A DNA stretch of 64,000 bases from the NCBI RefSeq assembly GCF_000282035.1, contig NZ_AKKA01000071.1, positions 186,001-250,000 of the forward strand, read 5' to 3'. Made by a program: the position numbers and the translations under genes. Origin of the DNA: Rhizobium sp. CF122 (GTDB lineage: Bacteria; Pseudomonadota; Alphaproteobacteria; Rhizobiales; Rhizobiaceae). Shown piece after piece: positions 25,304 to 33,039 of the stretch; the first letter of the stretch is position 1; every line of letters starts with the position of its first letter. The notes beneath the pieces were generated by a model. That model worked only from the letters and a program-made list of their open reading frames with translations. It was not told the DNA's origin and ran no database searches.

Positions 25304-27889
25304 ATGGTTCGCATTACGATCAATGAACAGATGCTGGAAGTGGAAGCTGGCTCCACGGTGCTGCAGGCCGCCGAGCGTTTGCGCATCGACATCCCGACCT
25401 TCTGTTACATGAAGCGGCTGCCGCCGCTCGCCTCGTGCCGCATGTGCCTGGTCGAAATCGAGGGGCAGCGCAGGCTGCAGCCGTCCTGCGCCACCGCAGT
25501 CACCGACGGCATGGTGGTGCGAACCAACACGCCGCTGATCGAGGAAACCCGCTCGTCCATGCTCGACATGCTGCTTGCCAACCATCCGCTCGACTGCCCG
25601 ATATGTGATAAAGGCGGCGAGTGCGAGCTTCAGAACCAGGTGATGGCATACGGGCCGCGCGAAAGCCGGTTTCGTGATGCCAAACGGGTGTTCCACTCCG
25701 AGGACATCCGCCTCAGCCCGGTCATCATCATGAACGTCAACCGCTGTATCCAGTGCCAACGCTGCGTGCGGATGTGCGAGGAGGTGGTCGGCGCGGTCGC
25801 CCTGGGCACGGTCGAAAAAGGTATGGACACCGCCGTGACCGGCTTCGAGGGTAGTCTTGCAAGTTGCGACCAATGCGGCAACTGCGTCGAGGTCTGTCCA
25901 GTCGGCGCGCTGATGAGCTTCCCCTATCGCTACAAGGCCCGCCCCTGGGATCTGGCCGAGACCGACACGGTATGCCCACATTGCGGCACCGGCTGCCAGT
26001 TGACGGTCGGCACACGCAAGGGCGAGTTCATGCGGGTCCGCTCGAAGTGGGACGAGGGTCTCAATCGCGAAACCCTCTGCGTGCGGGGACGTTTTGGCCT
26101 CGATTTCGTCGCGAGCCTGGACAGGATCAAGCGGCCGATGGTCCGCCGTGATGGCGCCCTCGTTCCGGTTTCCTGGGAAGAAGCGGAGAACTACCTACGA
26201 CAGCGCCTTTCGGCGGTTGAGGAAAGGGCTGCAGGCGGGCTTGCCTCACCACGCCTTCCCAACGAGACGCTTTATCAATTCCAGAAAATGATGCGGACGA
26301 TGTTCCGAACAAACAATATTGACTGCTCGTCGCGCTGGTCCACGCCTTTCGATGTGCTCGGTCCGTTGGTTACTAGCTTTTTCAGCCGCGCGCCGCTCCA
26401 GGACGTCATTGGAAACGTCTGCGTGCTCGTCGTCGGTGGCAACGTGACCGAGGAGAATCCGGTCACCGAGTATCTCCTGCGCGACGCTGCACGCCGCCGC
26501 CAGACGAGATTGCTCATGCTCTCGGTGCGGCCGTCCCGCTTGGACGCCGACGCACGGGCGGTCGTTCGCGTTTCGCCGGGCTGCGAGGCAGCGAGCCTTG
26601 CCGCAGTCGTGGCCTCTGTCGTAGCGGCCGGAAAGGACCTGCCGGAGGACGTTCTTGCTGACATCGAAGCGACAATTGGCGGGCCGGCGGCCACCGGCAG
26701 CGACGCAACGAACCGTCTGGCCACGGCGCTGCTGGAAGGCGGGAGCGTCACAGCGCTTGTCAGCGCCGACCTCCTGAGGTCGCCAACGGCGCGCGCGACG
26801 CTGCAGCAGCTCAACAACCTGCTGCAGGTTCTCCGCCTGCTCGGCAAGAACCCGACGATGCAGTTTCTCTTCGATCGCGCCAACCAGCTAGGCGCCTGGG
26901 ATATGGGCGTTCTCCCGGCCGCTCTGCCGGGACTGCGTGCGGTCGCCGATAATGCCGCGCGCGCAACTCTCGAACGGGCCTGGGGCGCCGAGATTCCGTC
27001 GGAACCAGGCGTGGATTTCGACGGGATGCTGCAACTCTGCGACAGGGGGCGAATGGGCGCGCTCTATATCGTTGGAAGCGACCCCCTGATGTCCTATCCC
27101 GACCGGGAGTTTGTGCAGCGGGCGCTTCGTGCCGCGGGTCTGCTGATCGTGCAGGACGCATTTCTCACGGATACGGCGGGCCTCGCTGATGTCGTGCTGC
27201 CCGCCGCGAGCTACGGCGAGGAATCCGGCACTTTCACCAACAACGAAGGCCGGCTCCAGAAGGTCCGCAAGTTCCGTGAGCCGGTCGGCGAGGCCCGAGG
27301 CAATCTGGCGATCTTCGACTTTGTCGCAGCACTTCAAAGCCATGCACTGCGGCCATCGGTTCAAACCGAGATTTTCGACGAGATCGCCGGGCTGGTTCCC
27401 GCCTATGAAGGCCTGACGCAGGATGGGCTAGACGCCGACGGAGCATTCACCAAGGCGGCTCTCGTGCTCCCGGCTGGCAGGTTCTTCGCCCCACCGGCGG
27501 TGCCCATTGCAACCGACAGGCTCATGCTGGTCACTGGCAACTGCCTGTTCCACAATGGGTATCTTTCCGAGCGCTCGGAAATCCTGAACACGGTCGCCGA
27601 CGACCCCTATGTCGCAATGGGTGCGTGGGACGCGGCGCAACTTGGCCTTTCGGATGGCGATCAGGTGGCTGTACGATCCGCCCAGCACGAACTGACGGCA
27701 AAGCTCAAGATCGACAGGCATTTCCCGCGGGGACTTGTGTTCATTCCCGAAAATTACAGAACCCTTCGCCTCAACAGCCTGATGCGGCGGGGCGAATATC
27801 CCTGTCCGGTGGACGTAAAAAAGGTGCACGTACCATTCGAGATCACCACCGTCGCCGGGTTCGGGGCAGAGCCCGAGAGGCCGAGCTGA
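25304..27889 (+). CDS. nuoG: NADH-quinone oxidoreductase subunit G
   Basis: An 861-residue protein, the largest subunit, with several iron-sulfur clusters. N1b ligands lie in the segment around CYMKRLPPLASCRMC; N5 is in HPLDCPICDKGGECELQ; N4 is in CIQCQRCVRMC and CDQCGNCVEVCP. The extra N7 motif is complete (CPHCGTGC, then 27 residues, then C; starting near residue 225). The C-terminal molybdopterin-oxidoreductase-like domain is long. Length and N7 recall the E. coli type rather than the shorter form (about 690 residues) of most alphaproteobacterial housekeeping complex I. GCGAGGAAG precedes the ATG. Confidence 0.95.
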   Translation: MVRITINEQMLEVEAGSTVLQAAERLRIDIPTFCYMKRLPPLASCRMCLVEIEGQRRLQPSCATAVTDGMVVRTNTPLIEETRSSMLDMLLANHPLDCPICDKGGECELQNQVMAYGPRESRFRDAKRVFHSEDIRLSPVIIMNVNRCIQCQRCVRMCEEVVGAVALGTVEKGMDTAVTGFEGSLASCDQCGNCVEVCPVGALMSFPYRYKARPWDLAETDTVCPHCGTGCQLTVGTRKGEFMRVRSKWDEGLNRETLCVRGRFGLDFVASLDRIKRPMVRRDGALVPVSWEEAENYLRQRLSAVEERAAGGLASPRLPNETLYQFQKMMRTMFRTNNIDCSSRWSTPFDVLGPLVTSFFSRAPLQDVIGNVCVLVVGGNVTEENPVTEYLLRDAARRRQTRLLMLSVRPSRLDADARAVVRVSPGCEAASLAAVVASVVAAGKDLPEDVLADIEATIGGPAATGSDATNRLATALLEGGSVTALVSADLLRSPTARATLQQLNNLLQVLRLLGKNPTMQFLFDRANQLGAWDMGVLPAALPGLRAVADNAARATLERAWGAEIPSEPGVDFDGMLQLCDRGRMGALYIVGSDPLMSYPDREFVQRALRAAGLLIVQDAFLTDTAGLADVVLPAASYGEESGTFTNNEGRLQKVRKFREPVGEARGNLAIFDFVAALQSHALRPSVQTEIFDEIAGLVPAYEGLTQDGLDADGAFTKAALVLPAGRFFAPPAVPIATDRLMLVTGNCLFHNGYLSERSEILNTVADDPYVAMGAWDAAQLGLSDGDQVAVRSAQHELTAKLKIDRHFPRGLVFIPENYRTLRLNSLMRRGEYPCPVDVKKVHVPFEITTVAGFGAEPERPS

Positions 27890-27916
27890 GCCATAGCCTT
27901 GCGCTTGCCGGCAGCG

Positions 27917-28360
27917 TCAGTGGTAATGAGCAGTCCCGCAAATGTAATTGTACAGATCCTCCTCCGTGCGCATCGCTTCCTCGAGCCTGTACTTGACCAC
28001 GTCGCCGATGCTGACAACGCCGGCTATCTTGTCGTCATCCATGACCAGCACATGGCGCGTGCGCCGCTCGGTCATGATCGCCATGACAAGAGGCAGTAAA
28101 TCGTCTGTCGAGCAGGTCGCCACACGGCGGTTCATGATATCGCCGACGCGCATGACGGGCGCTTCGATTCCGTATTCAGCGACTGCGTTGCAGCAGTCCC
28201 GCTCCGACACCGTTCCCAGGCATTCCCCGGGGGAACGGCCGACAATAACGAAGCCGATGTTGTTTTCGCGAAACAACCTCAGGACCTCCACCATTGTGTG
28301 GTCCGGTGTGACCGAGACGATCCCGGGGGATTTGGTCTTCAAGATTTGGCAGACAAGCAT
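27917..28360 (-). CDS. CBS-domain-pair protein next to the complex I genes
   Basis: A 147-residue soluble protein made of two CBS motifs: the first in VTPDHTMVEVLRLFRENNIGFVIV with GTVSERD, the second in VGDIMNRRVATCSTDDLLPLV with AGVVSIGDVV. Such pairs bind adenosine ligands (AMP, ATP, NAD-type) and often sense energy state. AGGAGG lies 6 bases before the ATG at 28360, a strong ribosome site. It follows nuoI by 45 bases on the same strand and ends 27 bases from the convergent nuoG stop, so it is probably cotranscribed with nuoH and nuoI. A regulatory role for the complex is my inference. Confidence 0.88.
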   Translation of the reverse strand: MLVCQILKTKSPGIVSVTPDHTMVEVLRLFRENNIGFVIVGRSPGECLGTVSERDCCNAVAEYGIEAPVMRVGDIMNRRVATCSTDDLLPLVMAIMTERRTRHVLVMDDDKIAGVVSIGDVVKYRLEEAMRTEEDLYNYICGTAHYH

Positions 28361-28405
28361 TTTAACCTCCTGTCTGCGCGCTTCGGCTCGATGGCTGGCG
28401 CGCGC

Positions 28406-28972
28406 TCACGTTCGTCGGATATTCTGCCACCAGTTGTACCCTTGTGGCTCGCTCGTCTCGACCAGAACGTCCTGTTCGGTGTTCAGGCGCGCCGAGACCA
28501 CGCCGCCGCCGGTCACAGCCTTGCCCGGCTTGGCGAGCAGATCGTCCCGTCCAATCACCAAGTCACGCGAGGAAAAACTCGAAAATTCGTACTGCTGGCC
28601 AAGCGCGATCGCGTCGGCCGGGCAGGCATCCTCGCACAGGCCACAGAAGAGACACCGTGCCGTATCGATCTCGAATTTTGCCGGGTGACGGTTGCCCTTC
28701 TCGTCCTCGTAGGGGACGACTTCGATGCAATCGCAGGGACAAATTCGCGCGCAGAGTTCGCAAGCCACGCATTTGATCTCGCCCTCTTCATCGCGCTTCA
28801 GGAAGTGATGCCCTCGGTAACGCGAGTAGGGCAACCATTTTTCCTTGTCAGGATATTGCATGGTTACGGATCTGGAGAACATGTAGCTAAAGGTCAGAGC
28901 CAAGCCGCTCGCCAGATCGGCGAAGAACGCCCAGCCGATCCATGTTCCAATGCTGTCCCGCGCGCGCGACAT
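28406..28972 (-). CDS. nuoI: NADH-quinone oxidoreductase subunit I
   Basis: A 188-residue protein with two [4Fe-4S] clusters (N6a, N6b). Ligands are seen in CVACELCARICPCDC and CLFCGLCEDACPADAI. The N-terminal helix and RYRGHHFLKRDEEGEIKC are typical. It is read on the minus strand after nuoH, opposite to all other complex I genes here. The C-terminal part (after residue 140) is less conserved. Confidence 0.95.
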   Translation of the reverse strand: MSRARDSIGTWIGWAFFADLASGLALTFSYMFSRSVTMQYPDKEKWLPYSRYRGHHFLKRDEEGEIKCVACELCARICPCDCIEVVPYEDEKGNRHPAKFEIDTARCLFCGLCEDACPADAIALGQQYEFSSFSSRDLVIGRDDLLAKPGKAVTGGGVVSARLNTEQDVLVETSEPQGYNWWQNIRRT

Positions 28973-29002
28973 CGGCGCCCCACTACGGAGCCGCTGCGGC
29001 CC

Positions 29003-29989
29003 CTAAAAGAAAACAAGACCAGTTATGATTATGTTCGCCATCGACAAAGGAAGCAAGACTTTCCATCCGATCGCCATCAGCTGGTCGTAGCGGTAGCGAG
29101 GGAACGTGAAGCGGAACCACATGAACAAATAGACGAAGAACGCGACCTTGAGCGCAAACCAGAGGAGCGGTGGCAAGGGGATCAGTACGCCGTTCCAACC
29201 GCCGAAGAACAGGATCACTGCCAGGACCGACACCAGCAGTACGATGGCATATTCGCTGACCATGAAGAACGCAAAACGGATGCCGCTGTATTCGGTATGG
29301 AACCCGGCGCCGAGATCGCCTTCGGCTTCTGCCAGGTCGAAGGGAATGCGCTGTGCTTCGGCCAGTCCGGCGACGAAGAACACGAAGAATCCGATCGGTT
29401 GGTAGACGATGTTCCAGACATCGGCTTGCGCTCGCACGATCTCGAGCAGGCTCATGGATTGCGCCAACATGACGACGCCGATCACGGCGAACCCCATTGG
29501 GATCTCGTAGCTTATCATCTGCGCGCAGGTCCTGAGGCTGCCCAGGACCGCGTATTTGCTGTTGGCGGCCCAGCCGCCGAAGATAACGCCATACACCTCG
29601 ATCCCGATCACCGCGAAGACGAAAAGGAGCGCGACATTCATATTGGAAACGTAGAGCGTGACCTCGGCGCCGAGAACCGAGACGGTTTCGCCGAAGGGGA
29701 TCGCGACAAAGACGACAAAGGGCGGAGCGAGCGCCAGGATAGGAGCCACCTTGAACAGGAAGCGGTCGGCCTCGGCCGGGATGTGGTCCTCTTTGGTTAG
29801 AAGCTTGATTCCGTCCGCCATCGGTTGCAGCAGCCCATGCCACCCAACGCGCATCGGTCCCATCCGTTGCTGCATGTGTCCGGCGATCTTGCGTTCCAGC
29901 CAGGTTAGGGGCAAGGGCAGCAGCAGCAGCATCGCGATCAGCAACGCGACCTTGAAGATGATCAATCCGATGGCGAATATGAGTTCCAT
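29003..29989 (-). CDS. nuoH: NADH-quinone oxidoreductase subunit H
   Basis: A 328-residue membrane protein with eight helices that forms the quinone entry chamber. Recognition: LLPLPLTWLERKIAGHMQQRMGPMRVGWHG near the N-terminus, PFGETVSVLGAEV, the EAEGDLGAGFHTEYSGIRFAFF segment with its acidic loop residues, and RFTFPRYRYDQLM near the end. The ATG at 29989 matches family N-termini; a GTG at 30022 would add 11 residues. It leads a minus-strand block H-I-CBS converging on nuoG. Confidence 0.95.
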   Translation of the reverse strand: MELIFAIGLIIFKVALLIAMLLLLPLPLTWLERKIAGHMQQRMGPMRVGWHGLLQPMADGIKLLTKEDHIPAEADRFLFKVAPILALAPPFVVFVAIPFGETVSVLGAEVTLYVSNMNVALLFVFAVIGIEVYGVIFGGWAANSKYAVLGSLRTCAQMISYEIPMGFAVIGVVMLAQSMSLLEIVRAQADVWNIVYQPIGFFVFFVAGLAEAQRIPFDLAEAEGDLGAGFHTEYSGIRFAFFMVSEYAIVLLVSVLAVILFFGGWNGVLIPLPPLLWFALKVAFFVYLFMWFRFTFPRYRYDQLMAIGWKVLLPLSMANIIITGLVFF

Positions 29990-30101
29990 GATCCGCGGCT
30001 GCTTGTTTACGGGTTGAAACACGCGACCGGACTTTTGCTCCGGCTATGCACTGCGTCGTTTGCACCTGTCAGGCCACAGGATACAACTGCGGCGCGCCCC
30101 A

Positions 30102-30148
30102 TACAATGCGACCATACTTATGTCGTCGCAGGGCGATGTCGCATTGTA
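30102..30148. repeat. Inverted repeat upstream of nuoH (11-base arms)
   Basis: TACAATGCGAC (30102-30112) and GTCGCATTGTA (30138-30148) are perfect reverse complements across 25 bases. The right arm overlaps a smaller palindrome, GTCGC with GCGAC (30138-30154). Confidence 0.6.
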
Positions 30149-30160
30149 CGCGACTAACCG

Positions 30161-30200
30161 CTTGCAGCTGAAGATGAAGAGCCCGGTCATCAGCTGCAAG
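30161..30200. repeat. Second inverted repeat upstream of nuoH (11-base arms)
   Basis: CTTGCAGCTGA (30161-30171) and TCAGCTGCAAG (30190-30200) are perfect reverse complements across 18 bases. No T-run follows on either strand, so a factor-independent terminator is unlikely. Confidence 0.6.
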
Positions 30201-30345
30201 AACCACCGGGGCGGAGTGTTTCGGCAAATCCCGTGCAGTCGTAAATATGAGCGATCGACTAGACTCGGACACGTCAAGTTTATCTTCGTGAAGGTGAAAA
30301 CTGGCAGGCTTGAGCGTGACGCTGCTTCCGCCACATCGCGTTGCA

Positions 30346-30377
30346 AAGAAAAGGGCGGCTGATGATGAGCCGCCCTT
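30346..30377 (-). terminator. Terminator of the TauABC-type operon
   Basis: On the minus strand AAGGGCGGCT (30377-30368) pairs with AGCCGCCCTT (30360-30351) across a 7-base loop and runs into TTTCTTT. It lies 25 bases after the permease stop. Confidence 0.85.
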
Positions 30378-30401
30378 CTGCATGACAATCGCAATGATCG
30401 G

Positions 30402-31178
30402 TTAGGCCGGCCGTTCTTCTCCAGCCCGCGGCTTCCATGTGATTAGACGCTTTTCGGCGACATCGAGGAACAGGTCGATGATCAGAACGAACACTGCAAG
30501 GATGATAATGCCACCGAAGACGCCTACCGCGTCGAAGTTGCCTTCCGAACGGGCGATCAGGTAGCCGAGGCCGGCGGATGCGCCAAGGTACTCTCCAATG
30601 ATCGCGCCGACGACCGCGAAGCCGACAGAAGTGCGAAGCGAGGAAAGTATCCAGGTGGCGGCTGCAGGAAAGTAGACGTGGCGCAAAAGGTCGGACCGCC
30701 GCGCGCCGAGGATGCGCGAGTTCGATAGGACGACCGGGTTGACTTCGCGAACGCCCTGCAGGGCGTTGAAGAACGTCACGAAGAACACGAGCGTGACCGC
30801 GAGCGCAACCTTTGACCACAGGCCAAGGCCAAGCCAGAGAACGAAGATTGGGGCGAGCACAACGCGGGGAATAGCGTTCACCGCTTTGATGAACGGGTCA
30901 AGGATGCGAGCGACATACGGGCTTAGTCCCAACCAGACGCCCGCCGCAACGCCGAGACCCGTGCCGATCAGATAGCCCAGAACAGTCTCACTGAGAGTGA
31001 TGCCGACGTGCTTGTAAAAGCCCGGATCGACAACCCAGCTGACTACTTGGTTGACGATGTCATATGGTGCCGGGAAAAAGAACCGATCGATGACGCCGGA
31101 TGTCACACCAACTTGCCAAGCGCCGAGGATCACGGCCAAAAGTGTAACTTGGATTAGACGGACGTTAATGGCCTGCAT
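30402..31178 (-). CDS. ABC transporter permease, nitrate/sulfonate/taurine type (SsuC/TauC family)
   Basis: A 258-residue inner-membrane permease with about six helices. The family EAA loop is visible as LQGVREVNPVVLSNSRILGARRSDLLRHVYFPAA, and the C-terminal segment LGYLIARSEGNFDAVGVFGGI is typical. GAGAAGAG before the ATG at 31178 is the ribosome site. It overlaps the ATPase gene upstream by 14 bases. It is the last gene of a three-gene importer (binding protein, ATPase, permease) and is followed by a terminator. Family substrates include sulfonates, nitrate, thiamine precursors and aromatic acids; the substrate here is not known. Confidence 0.93.
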   Translation of the reverse strand: MQAINVRLIQVTLLAVILGAWQVGVTSGVIDRFFFPAPYDIVNQVVSWVVDPGFYKHVGITLSETVLGYLIGTGLGVAAGVWLGLSPYVARILDPFIKAVNAIPRVVLAPIFVLWLGLGLWSKVALAVTLVFFVTFFNALQGVREVNPVVLSNSRILGARRSDLLRHVYFPAAATWILSSLRTSVGFAVVGAIIGEYLGASAGLGYLIARSEGNFDAVGVFGGIIILAVFVLIIDLFLDVAEKRLITWKPRAGEERPA

Positions 31179-31986
31179 AGCTCTTCTCCACTTCGCCCCT
31201 CAGGGACGCCCAGATATCGCGATAAAGGGTCATGAACTTGGGGTCGAGTTTGATTTCGGCCACGTCTCTCGGGCGCTCTAGATCGACACCGAAGCTCTCG
31301 ATGACGCGGCTGCGCGGGCCGGCAGCCAGAACCACCACGCGATCACCGAGCGCGATTGCCTCTTCGAGATCGTGCGTGATCATGACCACGGCACGTCTAT
31401 CTTCCTGCCAAAGTTTCAGCAGTTCGTTCTGCATCAAATGCCGCGTGTGTATGTCCAACGCGGAGAAAGGCTCATCCATCAGGATTACCTTGGGCTCGGT
31501 GATCAGCGCCTGCGCCATCTGTACGCGCTTGCGCTGGCCTCCTGACAGTTGGTGAGGGAAGCGGCTCTCGAAACCCTTCAGCCCAACCTTTTCCAGCCAG
31601 GCCATTACCTTAGGGTGACGTTCTTCTGCCGCCACACCGCGAAACATCAGTCCCAACTCTACATTCTGGTAAGCCGTCTTCCACGGCAGCAACGCGTCCT
31701 GCTGGAATAGATATCCGATGTTGTTTTGGACGTCCTTTACGGGCGTCCCATCGATACAAACTTCGCCTTTTGCGGGTTTCAACAGGCCCGCGATTGCGTT
31801 GAGAATGGTCGACTTGCCGCACCCCGTAGGACCGACAATGGAAAGGAACTCACCGTTACCAACCGTGAGATTCACGTTTTCGACTGCGACAAAGGCTCCG
31901 AACGCCATGGTGACTTTGTCAATGGTGACCATCGGGGGAAGGCTGGGTTGAGACGCCGCCTCGATCTTCCTTGCTGCGTTTGACAT
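31165..31986 (-). CDS. ABC transporter ATPase, nitrate/sulfonate/taurine type (SsuB/TauB family)
   Basis: A 273-residue ATPase. Walker A GPTGCGKST (about residue 54), Q-loop FQQDALLPWKTAYQNVELG, signature LSGGQRKRVQMAQAL, Walker B VILMDEPFSALD and switch histidine in ITHDLEEAI. The Q-loop sequence with LLPW is diagnostic for this importer class. AAGGGG lies 8 bases before the ATG at 31986; an upstream in-frame ATG at 32010 would run into the preceding gene's end. Confidence 0.93.
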   Translation of the reverse strand: MSNAARKIEAASQPSLPPMVTIDKVTMAFGAFVAVENVNLTVGNGEFLSIVGPTGCGKSTILNAIAGLLKPAKGEVCIDGTPVKDVQNNIGYLFQQDALLPWKTAYQNVELGLMFRGVAAEERHPKVMAWLEKVGLKGFESRFPHQLSGGQRKRVQMAQALITEPKVILMDEPFSALDIHTRHLMQNELLKLWQEDRRAVVMITHDLEEAIALGDRVVVLAAGPRSRVIESFGVDLERPRDVAEIKLDPKFMTLYRDIWASLRGEVEKSYAGH

Positions 31987-31996
31987 ATTTAACCCC

Positions 31997-32998
31997 TTAG
32001 TTTTCAGCACTGTGGCCAGCGGCTTCGACGAACTTGTTGGTGTACGTCGTATTGAGGTCGATCGTGGCCTTGCCGACGCTTTCGTTAAAGCTCTTGAGAA
32101 CTGCGAGGGGAACCTCGAGGTCGGCGGGAGTGAACCGGCCGTCTTGGGAGAAGATCGCCTTCGCGTTCTCCACTGCCTTGATGTAGGTCTGCTTATCGCC
32201 CGAGACGAAGTCGTCGGGGAGTTGGGCGACGATCTCCTCGGCAGAGTGTTCCCTCATCCAATGAAGCGCCTTCACCGTCGCATTGGTAACCTTCTGAATG
32301 ACCTCAGGGTGCTCGTTGATGTAATCTTGGTTGGCATAGAGCACTGACGTCGGATAGATGCCTCCGTAAACAGCTTTGGCACCATCGTCGCTCCTCGCAT
32401 CGATAAGTATTTTGCCAAGCCCACGCTCTAAGACGATCGTGGCGGCGGGGTCGTAGTTGACCAGGAGGTCGATTTTGCCCTGCTGCAAGGCGGCGACAGC
32501 CGCGGCTCCCGAGCCGACACCGATGATCGAGATGTCATTGTCACTCAGGCCATGCTGCTTGAGGTAATAACGGATGAAGAAGTCGGACGAGGAACCGGGC
32601 GAGGTGATGCCGACGTTCTTTCCCTTGATTGTTTCCGGTTTCGCCGGATCGAAATCGGTATCGTTCTTGCCCGCGAGAACAAGGCCTGAATTCCTTGCGA
32701 GCTGGACGAAGCCGACAACATGCTTGCCTTGGGACTGCATCTGGATCGTGTGGTCGTAGAAACCGACAGCGACATCCGTCGATCCCGCCACCAGGGCCTG
32801 GAGTACTTTCGAGCCGCCTTGCGCGAAGTTCTCAGTCGTGACGTCCAGGCCCTCTTCCTTATAGAATCCCAGGCGTTCGGCGACAGGGAAAGGTAGGTTG
32901 TTTAGATTATAGGAGCCCACGCTCATGCGAACGGAGTCGGCATTAGCTGCGGTAGCGAGAGACAGCGCCGTAGCTGCTGCCAAGAAGTATTTACGCAT
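31997..32998 (-). CDS. Periplasmic binding protein, nitrate/sulfonate/taurine type (NMT1/TauA-like)
   Basis: A 333-residue secreted protein with a signal peptide (MRKYFLAAATALSLATAANA, cleavage after ANA). Typical family segments are LPFPVAERLGFYKEEGLDV, GGSKVLQALVAGSTDVAVG and GVGSGAAAVAALQQGKIDLLVNYDP. GGGAGG lies 8 bases before the ATG. It heads the importer operon and follows the PrpF-type gene by 41 bases on the same strand, so the four genes may form one unit whose promoter lies near 34150. Confidence 0.92.
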   Translation of the reverse strand: MRKYFLAAATALSLATAANADSVRMSVGSYNLNNLPFPVAERLGFYKEEGLDVTTENFAQGGSKVLQALVAGSTDVAVGFYDHTIQMQSQGKHVVGFVQLARNSGLVLAGKNDTDFDPAKPETIKGKNVGITSPGSSSDFFIRYYLKQHGLSDNDISIIGVGSGAAAVAALQQGKIDLLVNYDPAATIVLERGLGKILIDARSDDGAKAVYGGIYPTSVLYANQDYINEHPEVIQKVTNATVKALHWMREHSAEEIVAQLPDDFVSGDKQTYIKAVENAKAIFSQDGRFTPADLEVPLAVLKSFNESVGKATIDLNTTYTNKFVEAAGHSAEN

Positions 32999-33039
32999 GA
33001 GATTTCCTCCCTATTTGCCCCGGTCCTCGCCGGAGCAGG

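Larger units (their letters stand above)
29990..30350. other. Upstream region of nuoH with two strong inverted repeats
   Basis: No gene is convincing in this stretch of about 360 bases. It must contain the promoter for nuoH-nuoI-CBS. Two perfect 11-base inverted repeats lie side by side here and are listed separately. Short frames on both strands have no known motif. Confidence 0.5.

Noticed and set aside
28298..29800. Plus-strand open frame of 500 codons opposite nuoI and nuoH
   Set aside because: It runs across two real genes on the other strand and has no recognisable domain.
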